Origin: Caloramator mitchellensis
GTDB lineage: Bacteria; Bacillota; Clostridia; Clostridiales; Caloramatoraceae
Length of the DNA: 64,000 nucleotides
Direction: 5' to 3'
Assembly (NCBI RefSeq): GCF_001440545.1
Contig: NZ_LKHP01000001.1
Span: forward strand, 186,001-250,000
The notes beneath the pieces are model-generated. The model did no database searches and was not told where the DNA came from. It saw nothing but the letters and a program-made list of their open reading frames with translations. Both the position numbers and the translations under genes were made by a program. This document shows positions 51,952-60,022 of this stretch, one piece after another; the stretch's first letter is position 1; each line of letters begins with the position of its first letter.

Positions 51952-53647
51952 TTTTGGTGCTACAGTAGTTTTTACTGTTGACAATTTTAGCAATGATTAT
52001 AAAATGCCCCTTGATACCTTTTACGATAGTATTACTGAAATAAAAGATAGACTAGTTGAAATAAAGGAATCTTCAAAGGTTCAAGTCAAATTTGAATCGA
52101 TCTTCGAAAACAGTTATTTGGAAATCAAAAATATATTTTCAAATGAAGGTGAGTTCGTAAGGATTGCACCAGGGGAAACGGTAAAGCTATTTGAATCCGA
52201 TAACAAATATTCTATATTATTACCAGGGGACCACCTGATAAGAATAAACATTGAAGGAAAATTGCTTTACAATATTTATACCGTTCAACCGAGACATATA
52301 AACGATTTACAGCTCCAAAACCTCAGAGAATTTTTAAACAGCCAGATTAGAGGGCTTTCATATAATTTGAATACTTCTACTAAAATAAATAGAACACGTA
52401 GGAACACTATTCAAACAAATTATTTGAATATATTTAAAGGATACAAAAAAGAATTCAAAAATTTATTCAAGGCAATGGAAGAGATATTGAAAAATCCTAT
52501 TACTGAAATTAAAAAGACATATATAAAAGGACAAAATGTAAAAAAACAGGATGCCAAAACCATTAGGTTTTCTGGCAGGAGAAACGGTGGAGAAAGACTT
52601 GAGATAAAGAAAATCCCAACTACAAATTCGAGAGAAAATCAAATTATTAAAGCTATTATTTTAGCAATATACAAAGACTTAAGAAGGATTGAGTCTAATT
52701 TATACAACCTGAGGGAGCAGTTAAAGGTTGAATACAAAATAAGGGAGAGGGAATTACATGGAAGAAATAAGGACAAACAAAGAACTGTCCCTAATGCGAT
52801 TTATTTGAATGAGATTAAAGGCAACCTGAAAGAAATAGACGAAAATATAAACGATATAAGAGGAATGTTGAATACACTTTCAAGGCAGCTAAATACGGGG
52901 ATTTTAGGTGAACTTCAAATAAGTAGCAGAATTGTCCCGTTAAAAAGCATCTTGAAGGAACCTAAATATAATAAAGTATATAATATTTATAGAAATCTTC
53001 GTGATTTGCAAAATTATAGCACTCCTAATTTTAAGACATCCGATATATTATATGAATATTTTGTGTTATTAAATATTATAAACTCAATTAAGGATATTGG
53101 ATTTGAGCTTGCTGATTCTGATTTTAAAAATTTATTTATTCATCATTTTGCGGATAGAATTCCAGAAGGTATTAACGCAATATTTGTCAAGGACAATATT
53201 AGAATAGAAATTTGGTATGAAAAGGAACTATTTACTTTATATACTGAAGCTTTGAATGAGGGGGGCGGATTTTATACACATGCATTAAATCGATTGCCTG
53301 ATATTAGAATCGATGTATTTGTAGATAATAAGCTTTTAAAATCAGCCATCGTAGAGGTTAAGTATAGAAGGTTCAGCTATATTTGGAGCGATACTGAAAA
53401 TATTGAAACTATGATACAGATTAAGAACTATAAAAATACAATTAAATATATTTCATCATATTTAGAGAAGCCAATAAATCCAATAGAAAAGGTTGTAGTT
53501 ATCTATCCGGGACAAAACGATATAGACTTATTAGTCGAAAAGGAATTTGGAGACTTTTCATTCCTTCAATTAAAGCCCGGCAACACTTCAAAAGAAATAA
53601 TAGGTTATGAAGAACTAAAAAAATTAATTTTAGATATTATACATTAA
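51935..53647 (+). CDS. DUF2357/PD-(D/E)XK nuclease, McrC-like
   Basis: 570 residues, start ATG 51935 (or 51941), overlapping the ATPase gene by 17 bases with GAGGAG upstream. The first 350 residues look like the DUF2357 region that connects to the ATPase ring, with long charged helices near residues 230-330. The C-terminal 200 residues carry a PD-(D/E)XK nuclease core: LPDIRIDVFV, then SAIVEVKYRR, then a Gln/Lys helix IQIKNYKNTIKY. These provide the metal ligands Asp and Glu-x-Lys. This is the predicted nucleic-acid-cutting subunit; whether DNA or RNA is the target cannot be seen. Confidence 0.82.
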   Translation: MAMHHNFGATVVFTVDNFSNDYKMPLDTFYDSITEIKDRLVEIKESSKVQVKFESIFENSYLEIKNIFSNEGEFVRIAPGETVKLFESDNKYSILLPGDHLIRINIEGKLLYNIYTVQPRHINDLQLQNLREFLNSQIRGLSYNLNTSTKINRTRRNTIQTNYLNIFKGYKKEFKNLFKAMEEILKNPITEIKKTYIKGQNVKKQDAKTIRFSGRRNGGERLEIKKIPTTNSRENQIIKAIILAIYKDLRRIESNLYNLREQLKVEYKIRERELHGRNKDKQRTVPNAIYLNEIKGNLKEIDENINDIRGMLNTLSRQLNTGILGELQISSRIVPLKSILKEPKYNKVYNIYRNLRDLQNYSTPNFKTSDILYEYFVLLNIINSIKDIGFELADSDFKNLFIHHFADRIPEGINAIFVKDNIRIEIWYEKELFTLYTEALNEGGGFYTHALNRLPDIRIDVFVDNKLLKSAIVEVKYRRFSYIWSDTENIETMIQIKNYKNTIKYISSYLEKPINPIEKVVVIYPGQNDIDLLVEKEFGDFSFLQLKPGNTSKEIIGYEELKKLILDIIH

Positions 53648-53651
53648 ATTG

Positions 53652-53676
53652 CCCCCCATGAGTTTTACATGGGGGG
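53652..53676. terminator. Two-way terminator between the nuclease gene and argS
   Basis: CCCCCCATG-AGTTTTA-CATGGGGGG, a 9-bp perfect stem between converging genes, with ATTTATTT on the plus side. The same C6ATG type of stem occurs at 43418. Confidence 0.85.
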
Positions 53677-53682
53677 ATTTAT

Positions 53683-55374
53683 TTACATTCTTTCAACTAC
53701 ATCTATTCCGAGCAGTGCCAAACCATTTCTTATAACAATAGTAGTAGCATCGACTAATGCAAGTCTCGCATTTTTCAATGCTTCATCTTCAAGAGATAAA
53801 ATAGGACTTAAATTGTAGAATTTGTTAAATGCCTTAGCTACGTCCAATATATATCGAGTAACAACAGAGGGCTCATATTTTTCGATTGCACTGTTAATAG
53901 CATCATTAAAAGAACCTAATAATTTAATCAATTCAAATTCTTCCGATGTGGTCATTTTACTAAAATCCATATCTGAATAAACATTGCCAGCTTTTCTTAA
54001 TATGCTTCTTCCTCTTGCATAGGAGTATTGAACATATGGTGCAGTTTCTCCATCAAAATTCAATATATCCTCCCAAGTAAATACTATATCTCTTTCCCTG
54101 TTATTTTTAAGATAAGTGAAAACAACTGCCCCCAAACCTACAACCTTAGCAACTTCTTCTTTGTTTTCTAATGCAGCATTCTTTTGCTCGATTAGTTCTT
54201 TAGCCCTTAATATAGCCTCATTTAACAATTCCTCAAGGAAAATTACATCTCCCTTTCTTGTAGACAATTTTTTGTCTGCGAATTTAACAAGCCCAAAACC
54301 TACATGAACACAATCATCAGCCCAGTCAAATCCCATTAGCTTTAATGTGGTGAATACTTGTTTAAAGTGTAAAGCCTGCGGCGTTCCTACTACATAAACG
54401 TTCTTATAAAAATCATATGTTCTTTTTCTATATAAAGCTGCAGCAAGGTCTCTTGTTGCATAAATTGTAGCACCATCAGACTTTTTAATAATACAAGGCG
54501 GCATGTTATATTCATCAAGATTTACGACCTGGGCACCACTGCTTTCAGTTAAAAGCCCTTTTTCTTCAAGCATTTCTACAACTTCGTCCATTTTATCATT
54601 GTAGAAGCTTTCGCCTGCATAAGAGTCAAATTTAATTTTTAATGTATCGTAAAGTCTATTAAATTCAATAAGGCTTACATCTTTAATTCTTTGCCATAGC
54701 TTTACTTCTTCTTCTTTTCCATCTTCTAAATTCTTAAAATGCTGTCTTGCTATATCTTCTAAACTTGGGTCTAATTCGGCTTCGTCATGGAATTTAACGT
54801 ATATTCTTAATAGTTCCTTTATTGGCTCCTTTTCAAGAGCTTCTTCATCAACCCATCTTTTATAAGCAGCTATCAATTTTCCAAATTGAGTTCCCCAATC
54901 ACCAAGATGATTGATTCCAACGCAGTTATAGCCTTGAGAAGTAAATATTTTGTATAATGAATTACCAATTGCAGTGGAGTATAAGTGCCCTACATGAAAG
55001 GGTTTTGCTATATTTGGAGAAGAAAAATCTATAGTTATTGTTTTACCTGCGCCTATATTTGTGTGACCATATTTTTCTTTTTCGGTTAGTATTTTTTGAA
55101 GAATTGATTTATTTGCGTCAGCTTTGTTTACAAAAAAGTTTAAGTAACCACCAGCGGTTTCAACCTTCTCAAATCCGTCTTTATTTATTTTTTCCTTAAG
55201 TTCTTCTGCAATTAAATTTGGTGCCTTTCTCATTGTTCTTGCAAGTTGAAAGCAGGGAAAGGCAAAATCACCCATCTCGGGCTTTGGTGGCAGCTCAATT
55301 AATTTTTCAATTTGATTTGATTCGATATCGGTTAATTGGCTTAATCTTTCGGCTATTATTCTTTTATATTCCAT
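53683..55374 (-). CDS. argS: Arginine-tRNA ligase
   Basis: Class I aminoacyl-tRNA synthetase charging tRNA-Arg. The HIGH-type motif is [13 protein letters not shown] after SPNIAKP; the KMSKS-equivalent is LSTRKGD, as is usual for ArgRS types lacking the canonical lysine motif. The N-terminal Add-1 domain (about 1-90) and the C-terminal DALR anticodon-binding domain (ending [10 protein letters not shown]) are present. From ATG 55374 it has 563 residues; that start follows GGAGGGATAAGA. Expression is controlled by the T-box leader just upstream. Confidence 0.96.
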   Translation of the reverse strand: MEYKRIIAERLSQLTDIESNQIEKLIELPPKPEMGDFAFPCFQLARTMRKAPNLIAEELKEKINKDGFEKVETAGGYLNFFVNKADANKSILQKILTEKEKYGHTNIGAGKTITIDFSSPNIAKPFHVGHLYSTAIGNSLYKIFTSQGYNCVGINHLGDWGTQFGKLIAAYKRWVDEEALEKEPIKELLRIYVKFHDEAELDPSLEDIARQHFKNLEDGKEEEVKLWQRIKDVSLIEFNRLYDTLKIKFDSYAGESFYNDKMDEVVEMLEEKGLLTESSGAQVVNLDEYNMPPCIIKKSDGATIYATRDLAAALYRKRTYDFYKNVYVVGTPQALHFKQVFTTLKLMGFDWADDCVHVGFGLVKFADKKLSTRKGDVIFLEELLNEAILRAKELIEQKNAALENKEEVAKVVGLGAVVFTYLKNNRERDIVFTWEDILNFDGETAPYVQYSYARGRSILRKAGNVYSDMDFSKMTTSEEFELIKLLGSFNDAINSAIEKYEPSVVTRYILDVAKAFNKFYNLSPILSLEDEALKNARLALVDATTIVIRNGLALLGIDVVERM

Positions 55375-55399
55375 TCTTATCCCTCCATTCTTCAAAATA

Positions 55400-55633
55400 A
55401 AAAAGCCGTCTCTAAAAAGAGACGGCTATACCCGCGGTACCACTCTTGTTGGCAAAAAGCCCACTCGATTAAATAACCCATAAGGGGCACACCATACTTG
55501 CAAAAGCTTTCAGGCTGCATCTTGGGGGCTCTTTTGGCCTAAGTAACCCTACAAGGCTCGCACCAACCCTTGCTCGCTTAAGGGAATCCTTAAGTTACTC
55601 CTCCCCGTCATTGATTTTTAATGTTAAATTTTG
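55400..55633 (-). promoter_or_regulatory. T-box leader of argS
   Basis: Read on the minus strand, the leader contains the T-box AGAGTGGTACCGCGGG (complement of 55432-55447), directly followed by the terminator AGCCGTCTC/GAGACGGCT with TTTTTT. Upstream is a Stem I-like region with AGTA, GCGAGC and GGTGCGAGC motifs. Pairing GGGG (55606-55603) with CCCC (55528-55525) leaves AGA followed by G at 55532-55529 at the place of the specifier. AGA is an arginine codon and fits argS. Uncharged tRNA-Arg would stabilise the antiterminator and switch the gene on. Confidence 0.9.
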
Positions 55634-55639
55634 CTTAAT

Positions 55640-55668
55640 ATTATATAATATAATAAAGAATTATTCAA
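55640..55668 (-). promoter_or_regulatory. Promoter of argS
   Basis: On the minus strand TTGAAT (55668-55663), exactly 17 bases, then TATAAT (55645-55640). The start site would be about 55633, giving a 230-nt T-box leader. Confidence 0.75.
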
Positions 55669-55672
55669 TAGG

Positions 55673-56830
55673 CTAAACCTGCGAATTTGCAATTTTATAT
55701 ATACAATCAGCTGCGTAGTCAACTTCTTCAATTGTATTGAAGTGCCCAAAGCTGAATCTTACAGTTCCCTTTGGGAAAGTTCCAAGAGTTTTATGAGCAA
55801 GGGGAGCACAATGAAGTCCAACCCTTGTCATAATACCAAACTGGTTATCAAGCAAAAATGCAGCTTCTGAATTATCTATATTTTTGAAATCAATTGATAC
55901 CACAGCAGTTTGAAATTCAACATTTTTAGGGCCTAAAACATTAATATTATCTATATTTAATACTTTGTTTAAGAATCTATTTGTTAATTCTTTTTCTTTA
56001 TTTCTGATTTCCTCTGTTCCTATATTTAGTATGTATTTAATTGCTGCATTCAATCCAAAAATTCCTGGTATATTCAATGTCCCAGATTCGAATTTATCAG
56101 GCAAAAAAGAAGGTTGAAATTCAGACTCAGAAAGGCTTCCGGTTCCTCCTTCGATTAATGGTTTAATCTCGTTTGCAAACTCAGTTGAAATCAAAAAACC
56201 TCCAATTCCCTGCGGACCTAGTAATCCTTTATGCCCAGTAAAAGCAAGTGCGCTTAAATTTAAGTCATAAAAATCAATGTCAAGAACTCCAGCAGTTTGG
56301 GCTGAATCTAAACAAAAGTAAACATTTTTTTCTTTACATATTTGTCCAATTCTTTTTATGTTCTGTATGGTTCCAGTCACATTTGAAGCATGTGACATAA
56401 TTATTAGCTTTGTATTTGGCCTTATAAATTTTAATATGATTTCTGGATTTAAAAAACCAGTTTCATCGCATTGTAAAACATCAAATTGAACTCCTTCCTT
56501 TGAAAGGCTACTAAGCGGTCTTAGAACGGCGTTATGTTCCATCGATGTTATAATCACATGGTCGCCTGACTTTAAAAATCCTTTTAAAATCATGTTTATA
56601 CTTTGTGTTATATTCATGGTAAAAACTACTTTCATAGGGTCGTCAAATACAAACAATTTAGAAAGTAATTCTCTTGTTTCATAAACTACCGAACCTGCAG
56701 TATACGAACTAAAATGCGTTCCTCTTCCAACATTGCCACCAATATGTTCTATATACTCAACCATACTTTTTGCAACCGTAGGAGCTTTGGGAAAAGTAGT
56801 AGCTGCGTTATCTAAATAAATTCTGCGCAT
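55673..56830 (-). CDS. Class V aminotransferase, cysteine desulfurase-like
   Basis: 385-residue PLP enzyme of the cysteine desulfurase/selenocysteine lyase class (EF2568-type group). Start IYLDNAATTFPKAPTVAKSM, PLP lysine in LAFTGHKGLLGPQGIG, and the catalytic cysteine in RVGLHCAPLAHKTLG are intact. It would take sulfur or selenium from (seleno)cysteine. In some genomes this subgroup sits with selenium-utilisation genes; a selenium link here is only hinted at by grdAB elsewhere in the window. ATG 56830 follows GGAGGG. Confidence 0.83.
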   Translation of the reverse strand: MRRIYLDNAATTFPKAPTVAKSMVEYIEHIGGNVGRGTHFSSYTAGSVVYETRELLSKLFVFDDPMKVVFTMNITQSINMILKGFLKSGDHVIITSMEHNAVLRPLSSLSKEGVQFDVLQCDETGFLNPEIILKFIRPNTKLIIMSHASNVTGTIQNIKRIGQICKEKNVYFCLDSAQTAGVLDIDFYDLNLSALAFTGHKGLLGPQGIGGFLISTEFANEIKPLIEGGTGSLSESEFQPSFLPDKFESGTLNIPGIFGLNAAIKYILNIGTEEIRNKEKELTNRFLNKVLNIDNINVLGPKNVEFQTAVVSIDFKNIDNSEAAFLLDNQFGIMTRVGLHCAPLAHKTLGTFPKGTVRFSFGHFNTIEEVDYAADCIYKIANSQV

Positions 56831-56945
56831 ATAAATCCCTCCAGTATAATTATACAATAAATCAGAAGTATTTGCGACAAAATATGCTTTTAAAATTAAT
56901 TGAAAAGATATATTATATTAATATATGGATGTGGAGGTGTTGATA

Positions 56946-57668
56946 ATGAAAAAGCCCTACATAGGAATTACCTGCGATTATCTGATTTCAGAGTCTGGAG
57001 TTTATGTTGGACAGGAAAGGTTTTTTGTGGCCAAGGACTACATCGATTCGGTTTTGGAGGCTGGAGGAGTTCCAGTTTTGATTCCGATAATAAATAAAGA
57101 GTCTGATATTTTGCAGATTATAGACCAATTAGACGGAATTATATTATCTGGAGGACACGATGTAAACCCAATATATTATGGAGAGGAACCGTCTAAATTT
57201 GTTGGATTTACATATACCCCAAGGGACCTTTATGAACTTTTTATAGTTAAAGCTGCAATAGAAAAGGATATGCCCATTTTGGGAATTAGCCGTGGACAGC
57301 AGATAATGGTCGTAGCGTTCGGCGGAAAGCTGTATCAAGATATAAGTCAGAGAGAAGAAGCTTATCTAAATCACATGCAAAGAGCCAATATTAACGATAT
57401 AGGTCATTATATCAATATAAAACCAGGAACAAGACTTCACAAAATATTCGATACCGACAGACTTCTTGTTAATAGCTTCCATCACCAGGCAGCAAAAGAA
57501 GTGCCAAATAATTTTGTTATAGCAGCAGAATCTTCTGATGGAGTGGTTGAAGCGATTGAACATAAGACTAAACCTATTATGGCTGTTCAATGGCATCCTG
57601 AAATGATGACAAAGAAACATCCTGTGATGTTAAGGTTATTTGAGGAATTTGTTAATTGGTGTAAATAA
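56946..57668 (+). CDS. Peptidase C26/PuuD-like glutamine amidotransferase with Ser in place of Cys
   Basis: 240-residue class I amidotransferase-like protein of the gamma-glutamyl-gamma-aminobutyrate hydrolase (PuuD) group. The family framework is complete: GIILSGGHDVNPIYYGEEP, the nucleophile elbow, and VQWHPEM with the catalytic His/Glu. But the elbow reads ILGISRGQQ instead of GICRG: the nucleophile Cys is replaced by Ser (AGC at 57288-57290). It may be inactive, act as a serine hydrolase, or be a binding protein. ATG 56946 follows GGAGGTG and is divergent from the cysteine desulfurase-like gene. Confidence 0.85.
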   Translation: MKKPYIGITCDYLISESGVYVGQERFFVAKDYIDSVLEAGGVPVLIPIINKESDILQIIDQLDGIILSGGHDVNPIYYGEEPSKFVGFTYTPRDLYELFIVKAAIEKDMPILGISRGQQIMVVAFGGKLYQDISQREEAYLNHMQRANINDIGHYINIKPGTRLHKIFDTDRLLVNSFHHQAAKEVPNNFVIAAESSDGVVEAIEHKTKPIMAVQWHPEMMTKKHPVMLRLFEEFVNWCK

Positions 57669-57674
57669 AATAAA

Positions 57675-57705
57675 GCCCATGAAATTTTTCATGGGCAATT
57701 TTTTA
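57675..57705. terminator. Two-way terminator
   Basis: GCCCATGAAA-TT-TTTCATGGGC followed by AATTTTTTAT, between the converging C26-like gene and the flavodoxin-fold gene. Confidence 0.8.
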
Positions 57706-57735
57706 TAAAAATCAAATCGAAGGGTAGCAAAAAGT

Positions 57736-58785
57736 TTACAACACATTTTCAAGGACTATATTTTCTGCAAAAGATTTAGCCTTGTTTTCTATATCAGGAA
57801 CTTCAAGAATACTACCAGGGTCGTTAGCAATTTGCATTTCTGCAAAGTATGGAGGAAGCTTAAAACCTTTATTGATATTAAGTGCTCCAATCAGCTGTTT
57901 CGCAACGCTGTCCCCTCCAGAATTTCCAGAAACGATTATCGCATAAATTGACTTATCATAAAACTTAATCTTTCTGTATAAAGCCGTAAGCCTATTAATA
58001 ACAGCGCTTAAATTTGCGGAAATGGAATCGTTGTAATTTGGACAAATCCAAAGCAGAACATCTGCCTTTTCAACCTCGGGGTAAACTTCCTCTACCATAA
58101 TTCCACCATAAAAACAGCTTTTTTGTTCGCTGAAATGCTTGCAGGTTTTAAATGAGCACCCTATGCAATCAAGGACTGTTCCATTCTCCACGTGAAGTTC
58201 TTTTATATCGCAAGAATTAATATTTTTCATGACCATTTTCCAGAGCATATAGGTATTTGATGTTTGGTGATTGCTGGCATGTAGAGCCAATATTTTTGGT
58301 TTATCAAAGTGCTGCTTTTCAAAATATAATAATCTCGAACCCAAATTTCTGCACTGTTCATAGCATATATCTTCTAAAGGTTTATTAATTGTCTTTTGCC
58401 AAGTTAAAAAATTCTTAAAACCATCAATTGCTTCAACAAGAGGGTGGCCAATAAATCTACAGCCTAATCTATTGGCTAAAAAGATAATATTTTGAGCAGC
58501 AGATTTGGTAAATAGTTCGCTATTGCTGTGAATTATGATTGCAGCAGTCGAATCATATAATGAGTCAAAACCTAAAGATGTAAACTTAGAGAGTATTAAA
58601 TTGACTTCATGACAAAATCCTGCTTCATCAAGCTCAAGTGCAAAAAGTATCCTTTTATTTTTTAATTTATTTACATTTTTTACACTATCGACAATTGTAT
58701 ATTCAAATCCTTCTAAAACATATTTAATCATGTTTTCGAGAATTTTGCTCCTCAGTGGGGTAGTTATAACCCAACATTCCTTCAC
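57736..58785 (-). CDS. Flavodoxin-fold NAD(P)H-FMN reductase-like protein
   Basis: 349 residues. The C-terminal 190 residues are a flavodoxin-like FMN reductase (KILALHASNHQTSNTYMLW phosphate loop, DVLLWICPNYNDSISANLSAVINRL, then IIVSGNSGGDSVAKQLIG). Between them is a cysteine group, DCIGCSFKTCKHF and KSCFYG, often seen in iron-sulfur flavoproteins. The N-terminal 150 residues are an extra domain of unknown type with no clear motif. It overlaps the end of the dehydrogenase-like gene by four bases, so it is the last gene of a three-gene operon. Confidence 0.72.
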   Translation of the reverse strand: MKECWVITTPLRSKILENMIKYVLEGFEYTIVDSVKNVNKLKNKRILFALELDEAGFCHEVNLILSKFTSLGFDSLYDSTAAIIIHSNSELFTKSAAQNIIFLANRLGCRFIGHPLVEAIDGFKNFLTWQKTINKPLEDICYEQCRNLGSRLLYFEKQHFDKPKILALHASNHQTSNTYMLWKMVMKNINSCDIKELHVENGTVLDCIGCSFKTCKHFSEQKSCFYGGIMVEEVYPEVEKADVLLWICPNYNDSISANLSAVINRLTALYRKIKFYDKSIYAIIVSGNSGGDSVAKQLIGALNINKGFKLPPYFAEMQIANDPGSILEVPDIENKAKSFAENIVLENVL

Positions 58786-60014
58786 AATATCACTTCCAAA
58801 TCATTATAACTTTTTCTGATTCTTTCCATAAGTTGAGGAGGAATGTCTGACTTTTCAATTTCGATAAATCCTTCTAAATATCTTATTTTACACCCGAAGA
58901 AAACACCAGCTAAAAAGGTAGAGCCATAAAACCATTCACCTTTTAACATAGAAATGATAGAAAGCGCTCCACTTGAAAGAGCAGGGGCTATATAGGGTTT
59001 ATAACCCGTTTTTCTTACATCCAGATTAGCATTTTTCACTTTAGCTGTTAGTCTAACTGACACATTATCATCATAATTTTTAATGCTATTTGCAACTATT
59101 ATTCCCTGACCATGAGGACCAAATACTCTGCCTTCAATTGAATAATTTTCAGCCCCTTCGATTTCATTTGAGTAAAAGATTGCTCTTGCGTTCATAACTC
59201 CAAGGCCAAATCCAATTATTTGACTAGAAGATAACCCTTCAAAATCATAAGAATTATTGTTATCTTTGTTGCTTTCAAGGTAGGCAACTTTACAGAGTAA
59301 ATCAACCGGGTCGGATACAACTGCAAAAATTCCTTTAAATTTTTTTTGTCTTGCCATTTTGGCATATTGCATTATTATATTAGAGTTTCCTTCAAATTGT
59401 AGCATCCTTACATCGCCTTTTTCACCAAGTTCAGGAACTCCTGCGCTCACACAGAATACAAAAACATCACAGTCAAATATTTCATCTATATCGATTGAAT
59501 TAACTTTTGGATATTCAAAATCTGAAAAAGGAGAATATATTTGATTTATCTCATAAATCCACCTGTCGACTTTTTCTTTATTTCTATCATAAATTCCAAT
59601 GCTTTGAACAACGTCGGAACCTAATAATCGAAGTCCAATTAGTAGTGTTCCACCAACGTCTCCAAGTCCAATTACATTTATTCTAAATTTTTTGCTCAAA
59701 TTATATTTTAACAATTTACTCCAATTAGGATAATTAGTATTGATATATACAAGCCTTCTTTGTGCAATCTTATATTTAATGAAATCAATTACATCGTATT
59801 GATAATTTGATTCATTCAGCAAATCAATATTTTCTTCAGATGAAAAAAGTTCACTTATTGAATTCACAATAAAACATTCCCTTGATTTTAATAGGGGCAG
59901 TTTTCCAAGAAAATAAACTTTATCAGCTGTTATTAACTCGCTTACGTCTACCTTTGTAAAATCATATTCATAAAACGAGAATAAAAAATTATCGTTGTAT
60001 TTATAGCAAAACAT
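58782..60014 (-). CDS. Lactate/malate-dehydrogenase-like protein with N-terminal extension
   Basis: 410 residues, about 100 more than a usual L-lactate/malate dehydrogenase. Residues 1-110 are an extra domain without known motifs. From about residue 112 the NAD-binding core starts, INVIGLGDVGGTLLIGLRLL, followed by VFVFCVSAGVPELGEKGDVRM and VVSDPVDLLCKVAYL, where the family has NPVD; the catalytic His would be in FGPHGQGIIVANS. The Asn-to-Asp change and the GPHGQG loop make a different substrate from lactate or malate likely. ATG 60014 starts nine bases after the giant gene, with a GGTGATAA ribosome site. Confidence 0.7.
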   Translation of the reverse strand: MFCYKYNDNFLFSFYEYDFTKVDVSELITADKVYFLGKLPLLKSRECFIVNSISELFSSEENIDLLNESNYQYDVIDFIKYKIAQRRLVYINTNYPNWSKLLKYNLSKKFRINVIGLGDVGGTLLIGLRLLGSDVVQSIGIYDRNKEKVDRWIYEINQIYSPFSDFEYPKVNSIDIDEIFDCDVFVFCVSAGVPELGEKGDVRMLQFEGNSNIIMQYAKMARQKKFKGIFAVVSDPVDLLCKVAYLESNKDNNNSYDFEGLSSSQIIGFGLGVMNARAIFYSNEIEGAENYSIEGRVFGPHGQGIIVANSIKNYDDNVSVRLTAKVKNANLDVRKTGYKPYIAPALSSGALSIISMLKGEWFYGSTFLAGVFFGCKIRYLEGFIEIEKSDIPPQLMERIRKSYNDLEVIL

Positions 60015-60022
60015 ATTATCAC

